From Streptomyces boncukensis (lineage in GTDB: Bacteria > Actinomycetota > Actinomycetes > Streptomycetales > Streptomycetaceae): a stretch of 32,605 nt of DNA. Below, one piece after another: positions 24,056 through 31,597 of the stretch. The position numbers were made by a program, and so were the translations under genes. The notes below the pieces were generated by a model. It made no database searches. It saw only the letters and a program-made list of their open reading frames with translations, and was not told the origin of the DNA. The stretch covers positions 1 to 32,605 of the forward strand of contig NZ_JAAKZZ010000022.1 of NCBI RefSeq assembly GCF_011045075.1, given 5' to 3'. Position 1 is the first letter of the stretch. Each line of letters starts with the position of its first letter.

Positions 24056-24084
24056 GGCGGCGCGGCCCGCCGGGCCGCGCCGCC
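24056..24084 (-). terminator. Perfect 13-bp hairpin between ycnI and sco
   Basis: GGCGGCGCGGCCC pairs with GGGCCGCGCCGCC around a 3-nt GCC loop. It starts 4 bp after the ycnI stop. It probably terminates or attenuates transcription within the copper cassette, or protects the ycnI mRNA end. Confidence 0.75.
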
Positions 24085-24088
24085 GGGG

Positions 24089-24811
24089 TCAGGATCGGGC
24101 GGACCGGCGGCGGCCCGCGAGAGCGCCGAACGCCACACCCGCGGCGCCGACAGCGATACCGACGGCTCCGAGCACCCGTGCGGTGGTGTCGGAGCTGTCA
24201 TCGGAGCCTGAGCCGGAGTCCTTGGAGGCGGTGCTGACGGCCTTGCCGTCGCCGTCCTCCCCGTCGCCGTGGCCGGAGCCGGCCGCGGTGAGCTTGAGGA
24301 CGGGAGCCGGGTTCTCGGGCTCCGCCGCGCCCTTCTGCGGCTCCTCGATCCACCGTACGACGTCCTTGTTGTCGTAGGTCTGCAGGGCCTTGAAGACGAG
24401 CCGGCCGCCCTTCTCGGGCAGCTGCCCCATGGAGACGGGGAACTGCTGGAACTGACCCGGGTTCACCTTTCCGCCGCTCCAGGTGACCTTGGAGACGGCC
24501 TCGGTGATCTTCTGGCCGTGCATGGTGATCGGCTTGTCCAGCTTGGACTTGGTGACCTTGATGTCCCAGCCGGGCACCGGCTGCGGCATGACCGAGGCGA
24601 GCGGATGGTCGGTGGGGAAGGTCACTTCGAGCTTGACGGTCGAGGCGTCGTCCTGCTCGTTGGGCACCTTGAAGTTGACCGTGGCGTAGCCGCCCTTGGG
24701 CGCCTCGTCCGGGTCGACGGTGACGTGTGCCGAGGCCGGGACGGCCAGCAGCAGGACGGAGCCGGCGGCGAGGGTGCCGACGACGGCAGCACGGCGGTGT
24801 GCGGTTCTCAT
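24089..24811 (-). CDS. YcnI-like (DUF1775) secreted copper-associated protein (240 aa)
   Basis: The signal peptide ends in VPASA, so the mature chain starts with His (HVTVDPDEAPKGGYATV), the N-terminal copper ligand known in YcnI proteins. The domain continues with FKVPNEQ and a conserved Trp in PVPGWDI. A Ser/Asp/Gly-rich spacer and a C-terminal helix (VLGAVGIAVGAAGVAFGAL) with a basic end anchor it to the membrane. A GAGGAG ribosome site precedes the ATG at 24811. It heads the copper cassette and probably binds Cu(II) outside the cell before transfer to CopC, ECuC or Sco. Confidence 0.93.
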   Translation of the reverse strand: MRTAHRRAAVVGTLAAGSVLLLAVPASAHVTVDPDEAPKGGYATVNFKVPNEQDDASTVKLEVTFPTDHPLASVMPQPVPGWDIKVTKSKLDKPITMHGQKITEAVSKVTWSGGKVNPGQFQQFPVSMGQLPEKGGRLVFKALQTYDNKDVVRWIEEPQKGAAEPENPAPVLKLTAAGSGHGDGEDGDGKAVSTASKDSGSGSDDSSDTTARVLGAVGIAVGAAGVAFGALAGRRRSARS

Positions 24812-24837
24812 GAAGTGCGCTCCTCGTGGAGTGCCGC

Positions 24838-24855
24838 GCCCTGTGGAGACAGGGC
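24838..24855. other. 7-bp hairpin in ycnI leader
   Basis: GCCCTGT pairs with ACAGGGC around a GGAG loop, 27 bp upstream of the ycnI start. It is a possible leader structure of the copper cassette. Confidence 0.4.
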
Positions 24856-24925
24856 GGAGTGACAGGACAGGTCCGACGTGGCGCACGGCCCCTGGGCGTG
24901 CGCGCACAGCGGCCCCGCACGGAAG

Positions 24926-24957
24926 GCGCCGCCTCTCGGACGAAGGGCGCGCGGCGC
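24926..24957 (-). terminator. Possible terminator after the membrane protein gene
   Basis: GCGCCGC pairs with GCGGCGC around an 18-nt loop, 5 bp downstream of the stop codon at 24963. Confidence 0.4.
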
Positions 24958-24962
24958 GTGCG

Positions 24963-25838
24963 TCAGGCCGCGAGGGTGAGCGAATCCGCTCCTGTCGTCG
25001 GCGGGCCCCGTCGGCACACGGAGTGCCGGAGCGTGGGCGACGGGGGAGCGCTCTCGTCCCGCGCCCTCCCGAAGCGGACACGGACGGGTGCGTGCGGCCG
25101 CAGCCCGGCGTGCAGCGCCCGTACGTACGCGAGGGCCGCTCGCAGCGCGCGTGCGGCCACCATGTCGCCGGCGTCGGCGCCGGCGCCGACGGCCAGCTCG
25201 GCGGAGAGCCGGATGAGCCGCCACAGCGCCGCCTCGCCCCTGCGCAGCAGCCAGCCGAGCACCAGCGCCGCGAGCAGATGGCCGATCAGCATGGGGGCGT
25301 CGAGCAGCCCGAGCGCGGCGCGCGCCGCGTCGCGCAGGCAGTCGAGCGGTGAGTCGGGGAACCCGGGCGCGGCGGAGGCGGCCCCCCAGGGCGCGTGTCC
25401 GCCCTGTCCGACGGCTCCCTCGGCTCCCTGCCGCACGGCGTCCCCCGCGGACAGTCCCGCCTGGCTGACCACCCGGTGCGCCTGCGCGTCGCTCAGCGGC
25501 TCGGCACCGTTGTGGCACAGCAGCGACTGGGCCAGCGCCTGGACGCCCCCGGATCCGCCGTGCGGACGGGCGCCCGGGGCGACGAACTGCTGCGCGCACG
25601 CGAACAGCGTGTGCAGGGCGAACTGCGCGCCGGCCAGCACGGCGGCGATGCCCGGCAGCGACCGCTCCCGTCCGGCCAGCGGGTACGCGACGGCCAGGAC
25701 GGCGGCGAAACCGAGCGCCAGCGAGACGGCCGGTACGGACGTGCCGGCCGCGACGGCGTGCCCGGCGGCGGAGAGCGCGACGCAGACCGCGGCGAACACC
25801 GCGGCCCGCAGCAGTCTCAGATCCGCGCTGGCAGTCAT
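24963..25838 (-). CDS. Uncharacterised multi-pass membrane protein (291 aa)
   Basis: I do not recognise a named family. Four hydrophobic segments are clear, near residues 10-32, 36-54, 62-84 and 182-200 (IGHLLAALVLGWLLRRGEAAL). A long Gly/Ala/His-containing loop with three Cys residues (FACAQQ, LLCHNG, LDCLRD) separates the third and fourth. The C-terminal 80 residues are Arg-rich and probably cytoplasmic. It lies 151 bp upstream of ycnI on the same strand, so a link to the copper cassette is possible, helped by scattered His/Cys/Met. A GC-rich 256-bp gap separates it from the divergent RsbW-like gene. Confidence 0.82.
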   Translation of the reverse strand: MTASADLRLLRAAVFAAVCVALSAAGHAVAAGTSVPAVSLALGFAAVLAVAYPLAGRERSLPGIAAVLAGAQFALHTLFACAQQFVAPGARPHGGSGGVQALAQSLLCHNGAEPLSDAQAHRVVSQAGLSAGDAVRQGAEGAVGQGGHAPWGAASAAPGFPDSPLDCLRDAARAALGLLDAPMLIGHLLAALVLGWLLRRGEAALWRLIRLSAELAVGAGADAGDMVAARALRAALAYVRALHAGLRPHAPVRVRFGRARDESAPPSPTLRHSVCRRGPPTTGADSLTLAA

Positions 25839-26094
25839 GGCCGGAGCATTCTCTCACCGGGCCGCGGCCGCTCGGCCCCCCGGGGCCGCCCCGGTCGGCC
25901 CCCTGGCCGGCCGCCCCGGCCCCGGGAGGACGGCACCGCGCCGGGGATCCGCCGGACGCCGGGTCCTTGCACACGGGCGGCGTCCTGCGCGTCCGCCGTA
26001 CGGGCGGCATCCCGGCGCGGCCGCGTAGCACGGTTCGTGCGAGGCAATACGTATCCCGTGTGGCCAGGCCCTGTCGAGCCGGGTGGAGGGTGAC

Positions 26095-26562
26095 ATGAGC
26101 AGTTTGTGGTGGTCTCTCCGGCTGCGGCGCGAAGCCGCCAGTGTGCCGCTCGCGCGACGGCTGCTGCTGGGGGCGATGGAGGCGGCAGGCGCTGACCCGG
26201 ACACGTCCTACGAGCTGTCGCTCGCGCTGTCCGAGGCGTGCGCGAACGCCGTGGAGCACGGCCGGGGCGCGTACTGCGTGACGGCGTACCTGGACGGCGA
26301 CCGCTGCCGGATCGAGGTGGCCGACTCCGGCCCCGGGTTCCCCGCCGACGCCGACGCCGAGGGGTGCGGGGACGCCGCGCCCGGGGAGTGCCACGAGGCG
26401 GAGAGCGGGCGGGGGCTCTTCCTGATCGAGGCGCTCGCCGACCACGTGCGGTTCCGCAACCGGCCGGACAGCGGAGGCGCCGTCGTCAGCTTCGACAAGG
26501 TGCTGCGGCGCGGCGTCCCGGACGGCGTTCCGGACGGCCTGGCGCTGCCGTCAGCCTCCTGA
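26095..26562 (+). CDS. RsbW-like ATP-binding protein (HATPase_c serine kinase/anti-sigma type, 155 aa)
   Basis: A GHKL ATPase of the RsbW/SpoIIAB type: N-box ALSEACANAVEHG (44-56), G1 box VADSGPGF (75-82) and G2 box SGRGLFLIEAL (104-114). No sensor or transmembrane part is present. Such proteins phosphorylate an anti-anti-sigma factor and sequester a sigma factor, but many Streptomyces copies have no known partner. The ATG at 26095 has a GGAGGG ribosome site; an in-frame GTG at 26083 would put that site inside the gene. The last 12 bp overlap the convergent PP2C gene. No STAS or sigma gene lies nearby. Confidence 0.92.
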   Translation: MSSLWWSLRLRREAASVPLARRLLLGAMEAAGADPDTSYELSLALSEACANAVEHGRGAYCVTAYLDGDRCRIEVADSGPGFPADADAEGCGDAAPGECHEAESGRGLFLIEALADHVRFRNRPDSGGAVVSFDKVLRRGVPDGVPDGLALPSAS

Positions 26563-27684
26563 GACGGCCTCGGGGGCACCGGAGGCCAGGGAGGTGCCGG
26601 GAGCCTCGGAGACGGCCGTCTCGCCGCCCTCCCGGTAGCGGAGGAGCAGCATCGCCGCGTCGTCGTGCAGCGGCGAGCGCACATGCTCCTCGATGTCCTG
26701 CCGCACCGACTCCAGCGCGCCCTCCGGATCGCTGTCCTTGAGCAGGTGCGCGCGCTCGTCCAGCGGATAGAAGATGTTGGCGCTGTCCCGCGCCTCCGTG
26801 ACGCCGTCCGTGTAGAAGAGCACCTGGTCGCCGGGGGCGAAGGGCACTTCGTGCGGCCGCGGGGGCTCTGATCCGTGCAGCCCCAGGCCCAGCGGGAGGG
26901 AGCGCTCGGGCGGTTCGGCGAAGCGCACTTCGCCGCCGTACCGGATGACGAGCGGGGCGGGGTGGCCGTAGTTGAGCAGCACGGCCCGGTCCCGGCCCTC
27001 GCTCTCGCGCACCTCGGCGAGCACGGCGGTGACGAACTTCTCGCCCAGCAGATGCCGGTCCAGCGCCCGCTCCAGCCGCTCCCCCACGGCCACCAGGTCG
27101 GGCTCGTCGTACGCCGCCTCGCGGAACGCGCCGAGCACCACGGCGGCCGACTCCACCGCCTCCAGGCCCTTGCCCTGGACGTCCCCCACGATGATCCGCA
27201 CGCCGTGCGGGGAGGTCACCACCTCGTACAGGTCGCCGCCGATGCGGGCCTCCGCCACCGCCGAGGTGTAGGAGACGGCGACACGCAGCCGCCCCGCGCC
27301 GCGCGGCACCGGGCGCAGCAGCACCCGCTGTGCGGCCTCCGCGATGGACCGGACGCTCGCCAGCTCCGCCTCGCGGCGCTGCCGCATCCCGGTGGCCAGC
27401 AGCGAGGCCACGGCGACGCCGCTGACCGACACCAGCGTGGTGTCCCCGCGCCGCTCGCCCAGCAGCCCGTTGTACCCGCTCAGCGCGAGGGTGAGCGCCA
27501 CGGACAGCGCGCCGATGAACGCGGTACGCCCCATCCCGCCGATGAGCCCCGCGAAGGCGGGCCCCAGGGCCATCATCGGAAGCAGCCCGATTCCCGGTCC
27601 CGCCACCAGGTCGATGACGGTGACGCACCCCATGGCGAGAAAGGGGAACGCGGACAGCAGTCCGGTGCGGACCCGGGATACCAA
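26551..27684 (-). CDS. Membrane-anchored PP2C/SpoIIE-type serine phosphatase (377 aa)
   Basis: About four N-terminal membrane segments (residues 8-28, 32-50, 54-72, 84-99) lead to a basic linker and a SpoIIE/RsbU phosphatase domain (about 130-350). All Mn-binding Asp motifs are intact: IGGDLYE (D151), VGDVQGKG (D168), YTDGVTE (D293) and HDDAAMLLL (D341-D342). It should dephosphorylate a STAS anti-anti-sigma factor, opposing an RsbW-type kinase such as the one encoded tail to tail with it. A TTG start at 27684 follows GGAAGAGAG at 6 nt. It lies 63 bp downstream of the aminopeptidase P gene. Confidence 0.92.
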   Translation of the reverse strand: MVSRVRTGLLSAFPFLAMGCVTVIDLVAGPGIGLLPMMALGPAFAGLIGGMGRTAFIGALSVALTLALSGYNGLLGERRGDTTLVSVSGVAVASLLATGMRQRREAELASVRSIAEAAQRVLLRPVPRGAGRLRVAVSYTSAVAEARIGGDLYEVVTSPHGVRIIVGDVQGKGLEAVESAAVVLGAFREAAYDEPDLVAVGERLERALDRHLLGEKFVTAVLAEVRESEGRDRAVLLNYGHPAPLVIRYGGEVRFAEPPERSLPLGLGLHGSEPPRPHEVPFAPGDQVLFYTDGVTEARDSANIFYPLDERAHLLKDSDPEGALESVRQDIEEHVRSPLHDDAAMLLLRYREGGETAVSEAPGTSLASGAPEAVSGG

Positions 27685-27747
27685 GGCGTGCTCTCTTCCT
27701 GGTGCGTTCGTGCGTACGGCGCCTACGGCGCGCTCGGTCTCATGCGG

Positions 27748-29214
27748 TCAGCCCTTCAGTTCGGCCATCCAGCGCTCGACGTCCTCGGCGGTCCGGGGCA
27801 GCGCGGCGGACAGGTTCCGGTTGCCGTCCTCGGTGACCAGGATGTCGTCCTCGATACGGACACCGATGCCGCGGTACTCCTCGGGCACCGTCAGGTCGTC
27901 CGGCTGGAAGTACAGGCCGGGCTCGACCGTCAGGCACATACCGGGCTCCAGCGTGCCGTCGGCGTAGGTCTCACGGCGGGCCACCGCGCAGTCGTGCACA
28001 TCCATGCCGAGCATGTGGCCGGTGCCGTGCAGGGTGAAGCGGCGCTGCAGGCCGAGCTCCAGCACCCGGTCCACGGGACCCTCGACGAGGCCCCACTCGA
28101 CCAGCTTGGTGGCGAGCACCCGCTGTGCGGCCTCGTGGAAGTCGAGGTACTTGCCGCCCGGCCGGACGGCGGCGATCCCGGCCTCCTGCGCCTCGTACAC
28201 CGCGTCGTAGATCTGGCGCTGCAGCGGGGCGAAGCGGCCGTTGACAGGGAGGGTGCGGGTGACGTCCGCGGTGTAGAGGGTGTGGGTCTCCACGCCGGCG
28301 TCCAGCAGGAGCAGCTCGCCGGAGGTGACCGGGCCGTCGTTGCGCACCCAGTGCAGCGTGGTGGCGTGCGGGCCGGCGGCGCAGATGGAGCCGTAGCCCA
28401 CGTCGTTGCCCTCCACGCGGGCGCGGAGGAAGAAGGTGCCCTCGATGTAGCGCTCGCTGGTGGCCTCCGCCTTGTCCAGCACGCGGACGACGTCCTCGAA
28501 GCCGCGCACCGTGGAGTCGACGGCCTTCTGCAGCTCGTCCACCTCGAACGCGTCCTTGACCAGCCGCAGCTCGGAGAGGAAGACACGCAGTTCCTCGTCG
28601 CGCTCGGCGGTCACCTTGTCGGTGAGCGCCGCCTCGACCTGCGTGTCGTAGCCGCGCACCACCCGGACCGGGCCGCCGGCCGCGCGCAGCTTCGCCGCGG
28701 CCTCGCGGACGTCCGCGCAGGGCACTCCGTACCGCTGCTCGCTCTCGGCGAGGCTGTGCCGGCGGCCGACCCACAGCTCGCCCTGGGCGTCCAGCCAGAA
28801 CTCGCCGTTCTCGCGGCTGGAGCGGGGGAGCAGGTACAGGGTGGCGGTGTGGCCCGTCGCGCCCTCGGGCTCCATGACCAGGACGCCGTCCTCGGTCTGG
28901 TCGCCGGTCAGATACGCGTACTCGACGGAGGCCCTGAAGGGGTACTCGGTGTCGTTGGAGCGCGTCTTGAGGTTGCCCGCGGGGACGACGAGGCGCTCGC
29001 CGGGGAAGCGCGCGGAGAGCCGGGCGCGGCGCTCAGCCGTCCGGGCAGCCTGCGGTATCGGAGCCAGGTCGTGCTGCTCGGTGTCCGCCCAGCCCGACTT
29101 CATGTTCGCGGCAAGTTCGTCGGAGACGCCCGCGTACAGTCCGTTCTTCCGCTGCTTGACGGGCTGCTCATCAGCACCGCCGGCAGTGCCGGCGGCGTCA
29201 GCGGTGTCTGCCAC
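27748..29214 (-). CDS. pepP: Aminopeptidase P (Xaa-Pro aminopeptidase, M24B, 488 aa)
   Basis: Removes an N-terminal residue that precedes proline. It has the full two-domain length, with a creatinase-N-like domain (about 50-190) and a catalytic pita-bread domain (about 235-480). The five metal ligands are visible: two Asp in LLLDAGVE and TADVTRT, His in HGTGHMLGMDVHD, Glu in TVEPGLY and Glu in VRIEDDI. HGTGHxLGxDVHD is the M24B signature. The GTG at 29214 has a GAGGAGG ribosome site; in-frame codons further upstream are not supported. A TACGAT -10 lies 36 bp upstream. The gene stands between two phosphatase-like genes. Confidence 0.95.
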   Translation of the reverse strand: MADTADAAGTAGGADEQPVKQRKNGLYAGVSDELAANMKSGWADTEQHDLAPIPQAARTAERRARLSARFPGERLVVPAGNLKTRSNDTEYPFRASVEYAYLTGDQTEDGVLVMEPEGATGHTATLYLLPRSSRENGEFWLDAQGELWVGRRHSLAESEQRYGVPCADVREAAAKLRAAGGPVRVVRGYDTQVEAALTDKVTAERDEELRVFLSELRLVKDAFEVDELQKAVDSTVRGFEDVVRVLDKAEATSERYIEGTFFLRARVEGNDVGYGSICAAGPHATTLHWVRNDGPVTSGELLLLDAGVETHTLYTADVTRTLPVNGRFAPLQRQIYDAVYEAQEAGIAAVRPGGKYLDFHEAAQRVLATKLVEWGLVEGPVDRVLELGLQRRFTLHGTGHMLGMDVHDCAVARRETYADGTLEPGMCLTVEPGLYFQPDDLTVPEEYRGIGVRIEDDILVTEDGNRNLSAALPRTAEDVERWMAELKG

Positions 29215-29249
29215 GTGTGCCTCCTCATGGACGTATATGACCGCCTTCC

Positions 29250-29255
29250 ATCGTA
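29250..29255 (-). promoter_or_regulatory. Putative -10 (TACGAT) of pepP
   Basis: TACGAT on the minus strand, with TGGACC (29272-29277) 16 bp upstream as a -35. Both are close to the housekeeping consensus. Confidence 0.4.
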
Positions 29256-29322
29256 TGGCCGGGACGGTGCGGGTCCAGGGGCATGCGGGTGTGACCTTTG
29301 GCCTTTGCCTGCCGGGCAACCC

Positions 29323-31065
29323 TCAGAAGCGGGCGGCGAGCAGGACGACGTCCTCGGGGTGGTCCGGCTGGTCGGCCAGCGGTCCGGGCAGCACGGTGCG
29401 CAGCACGTGCTCGGCCAGCGCGTCCGGGTCGTCGCGCACCTCGCGGGGCGCGTTCGCCGCCGCGCCGTGCAGCCGGGTGAACGCCTGGTCCATCGGGTCG
29501 CCGGTGCGGTGCAGCAGCCCGTCGCTGTAGCAGAGGAGCGTTTCGCCCGCGCGCAGGGTCACCGTGGCGCTCGGCGCCTCCCAGCAGGAGAGCATGCCCA
29601 GCGGCGCGGACAGCGTCGTCTCCACGGGCTCCACCCGCTCCGGGCCCACGATCAGCGGCGGACAGTGCCCCGCCCCGGCGATCAGCACCCGGCGGGTGCC
29701 CGGCTCGGCGTACGCGAACAGCGCGGTCGCCGAGCAGGACGGCTCGGTGAGCCGCAGCAGCAGCTCCAGGTCCGACAGCACGGCGACCGGGTCCTCGCCC
29801 TCCATGGCGGCGTACGCGCGCAGGGCGGCGCGCAGCCGGCCCATCCCGGCGACGGCTGTGGGCCCGCCGCCGGTGACCCCGCCCACGGCCAGCCCGAGCG
29901 CGCCGTCGGGCAGCGGCAGCGCGTCGTACCAGTCACCGCCGCCCCGCGGCCCGGTGCGGTGCCGGACGGCGAGCCGGACGCCGGGGACCCGGGGCAGCGT
30001 GCTGGGCAGCAGCTCCTCGCGGAGCGCCGTCAGTTCGGCGCGGGCGCGCGCGAGGTCGGCCAGGCGCGCGGTGTGCTCGGTGGCCTGCTGGAGATAGCGC
30101 GCGAGCTGCTGGCGCTGCCGGGTGCTGGGCTCGGTGGGCTCGTCGTAGAGCCAGACGGCGGCGCCGAGCCGGGTGCCGTCCGCGGTGCTGAGGGGGACGG
30201 CGTAGCTGGCGGCGTAGCCGATCCGGGCGGCGACCTCGCGGTGCCGGGGGTCGAGCTCCTCGGCGGTGGCGATGTCCGGGCAGACGATCCCGCTCGCGGC
30301 GCCGGTCGCGGCGCGGGGTGCGGTGCCGGGTGCGGTGCCGGGTGCGGTCCCGGGCGCGTCGGGGGTGCCGGCCGTCGTCCCGCTGGGCTCTCCCGTCCCG
30401 TCCGCCGCGCGCGTACCGCCCGAGGGCGCCGCTCCGGACGGCACTGCTCCGGACGGCGCAGCTCCGGGCGCCCCGGGCGGGGCCGTCGGCCGGCCGCCGG
30501 ACGGGTCCTCCAGGTCGGCGGTGCCGTCCAGGATCCGGGCGTACGCGGCGGAGCTGCGGGGCACCGTCTCGATCTGGCCGAGATCGGCGTGGGCCAGGCC
30601 GAGGCCGATCGTGCGTTCGGGTGCCGTGCCGGTGGTCGCCGTGGGTTCGAGGGCGATCAGGCCGCGGTGGGTGCCGAGCAGTGCGGCCCCGGCGCGGAGG
30701 ATCTCGTGCAGGGCGCCGTCGAGGGTGTCGGTGCGGGCGAGCTCGGTGGTGAGAGCGTGCAGCGCCGTGAGGTCGGACAGCTGTTCCTGGCTCCTGCGTT
30801 CCTGGTTACGGCGTTCCCGGTGCCGCTCCCGGTCCCGGTCCCGCTGCCGCCCGCGCCGCTCGCGTTCCCGGCCCGGTGCCCCGCCCGCCGTGCTGCCGGA
30901 TTCGGTGGCCGCGGCCTCCTCCGAATCCGCCGCATCGGGTCGCGGAGTCTGCGGCGGTGGGGAAAACGACGGTTTGATTCCAGCCACTTTCGACGGTCGC
31001 GGGGCTGTCATGGGCGGCGGCTTTGAGCGTGGCGGAACTCTCTCAATAGCATCGCAAACCCCCAT
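29323..31065 (-). CDS. GAF plus PP2C/SpoIIE-like protein with degraded GDV motif (580 aa)
   Basis: Residues 66-96 are an Arg/Glu/Asp/Gln-rich charged stretch (RERERRGRQRDRDRERHR), probably a coiled coil. A GAF-type domain (about 98-335) is split by a 75-residue Pro/Gly/Ala/Thr/Ser insert (185-260) with GTAP repeats. The phosphatase-like domain (355-580) keeps GGDWYD (D378), YSDG (D515) and a final D572. The essential GDVxGHG motif instead reads GGVTGGG (395-401), so a metal-binding Asp is Gly396. It may be an inactive pseudophosphatase that binds a STAS protein or another phosphatase. ATG 31065 is chosen for its upstream GGAG; GTG 31128 and ATG 31011 are alternatives. Confidence 0.88.
   Translation of the reverse strand: MGVCDAIERVPPRSKPPPMTAPRPSKVAGIKPSFSPPPQTPRPDAADSEEAAATESGSTAGGAPGRERERRGRQRDRDRERHRERRNQERRSQEQLSDLTALHALTTELARTDTLDGALHEILRAGAALLGTHRGLIALEPTATTGTAPERTIGLGLAHADLGQIETVPRSSAAYARILDGTADLEDPSGGRPTAPPGAPGAAPSGAVPSGAAPSGGTRAADGTGEPSGTTAGTPDAPGTAPGTAPGTAPRAATGAASGIVCPDIATAEELDPRHREVAARIGYAASYAVPLSTADGTRLGAAVWLYDEPTEPSTRQRQQLARYLQQATEHTARLADLARARAELTALREELLPSTLPRVPGVRLAVRHRTGPRGGGDWYDALPLPDGALGLAVGGVTGGGPTAVAGMGRLRAALRAYAAMEGEDPVAVLSDLELLLRLTEPSCSATALFAYAEPGTRRVLIAGAGHCPPLIVGPERVEPVETTLSAPLGMLSCWEAPSATVTLRAGETLLCYSDGLLHRTGDPMDQAFTRLHGAAANAPREVRDDPDALAEHVLRTVLPGPLADQPDHPEDVVLLAARF
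30316..30351 (-). repeat. 12-bp tandem repeat in GAF insert (three copies)
   Basis: Copies of GGGTGCGGTGCC lie at 30316-30327 and 30328-30339, with a third at 30340-30351 that has one change. They encode the GTAP repeats on the minus strand and stay in frame, so copy number could vary without frameshift. Confidence 0.8.
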
Positions 31066-31251
31066 GTCATGCTGCTCCGCTATCAATGGCACTACATGTA
31101 CACACACTGTTGACGGGATGTCCAGCACTGTATCGCCGGGGCCGATGGTGCCCGCGTGGCGAGGCCGGATTCACGGGGGCAGGCCGGGGTTGGCAGAGAT
31201 TGGCGAAAAACAACCCTCTAAGCGTGCATACTACTGTCGACTGAAGCCATC

Positions 31252-31276
31252 CAGCAGCGCGTTGGCACCGCTGCTG
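31252..31276. other. 8-bp hairpin in long intergenic region
   Basis: CAGCAGCG pairs with CGCTGCTG around a 9-nt loop. It may be part of a non-coding RNA or of the leader of the gene at 31598. Confidence 0.35.
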
Positions 31277-31520
31277 CGGGTACGGAACCCAGTAGGGGAG
31301 CCATAGCGTCCAAGCAGTCAGTGCGCGCATCTCACCCGTACCCTGGCGGGAGCGCGCCACAGCACCAGGCGCGGCACAGGACAGCCGCCGTGCGAGCGGT
31401 ACCGGCACAGGTAGCAGTACGAGCGAGCGCCAGGCGTGCGCCACCCCCCGCCACGTTCCACGCTCGACCCGCGGCATGATGCGCTGTCCGATACGCGCAG
31501 TCACGAAAGATCCACCGAGT

Positions 31521-31552
31521 GTGCAGGGCTAGATCTGTGCAGGGCTAGATCT
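31521..31552 (+). repeat. Exact 16-bp tandem duplication
   Basis: GTGCAGGGCTAGATCT occurs twice back to back, 45 bp before the Prim-Pol-like start codon. It looks recent, as no base differs, and could duplicate a regulator site. Confidence 0.95.
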
Positions 31553-31597
31553 CCGACGAGACAGTCAGTTGGCGTTTACGGAAAGGAACGAGCGCTC

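Larger units (their letters stand above)
31066..31597. other. 532-bp intergenic region upstream of two divergent genes
   Basis: No credible gene lies here. It holds the start region of the GAF/PP2C gene, an 8-bp hairpin (31252-31276) next to GGGTACGG, and a 16-bp tandem duplication (31521-31552) close to the Prim-Pol start. CATACT, a possible -10, lies at 31227-31232 on the plus strand, so a small RNA or long leader of the Prim-Pol gene is possible. Confidence 0.6.

Noticed and set aside
26032..26054. A SigB-type promoter (GGTT then CGTAT) before the RsbW-like gene.
   Set aside because: The spacer is about one base too short and the -10 lacks the GGG; the match is too weak.
26609..26622. 14-bp palindrome GAGACGGCCGTCTC as an operator.
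   Set aside because: It lies inside the PP2C coding sequence and such GC palindromes are frequent here.
26875..31026. A 1383-codon open frame on the plus strand, opposite pepP and both phosphatase-like genes.
   Set aside because: Long antisense frames are common at this GC content. The translated sequence is low-complexity with no domain, while the minus-strand genes have clear motifs.
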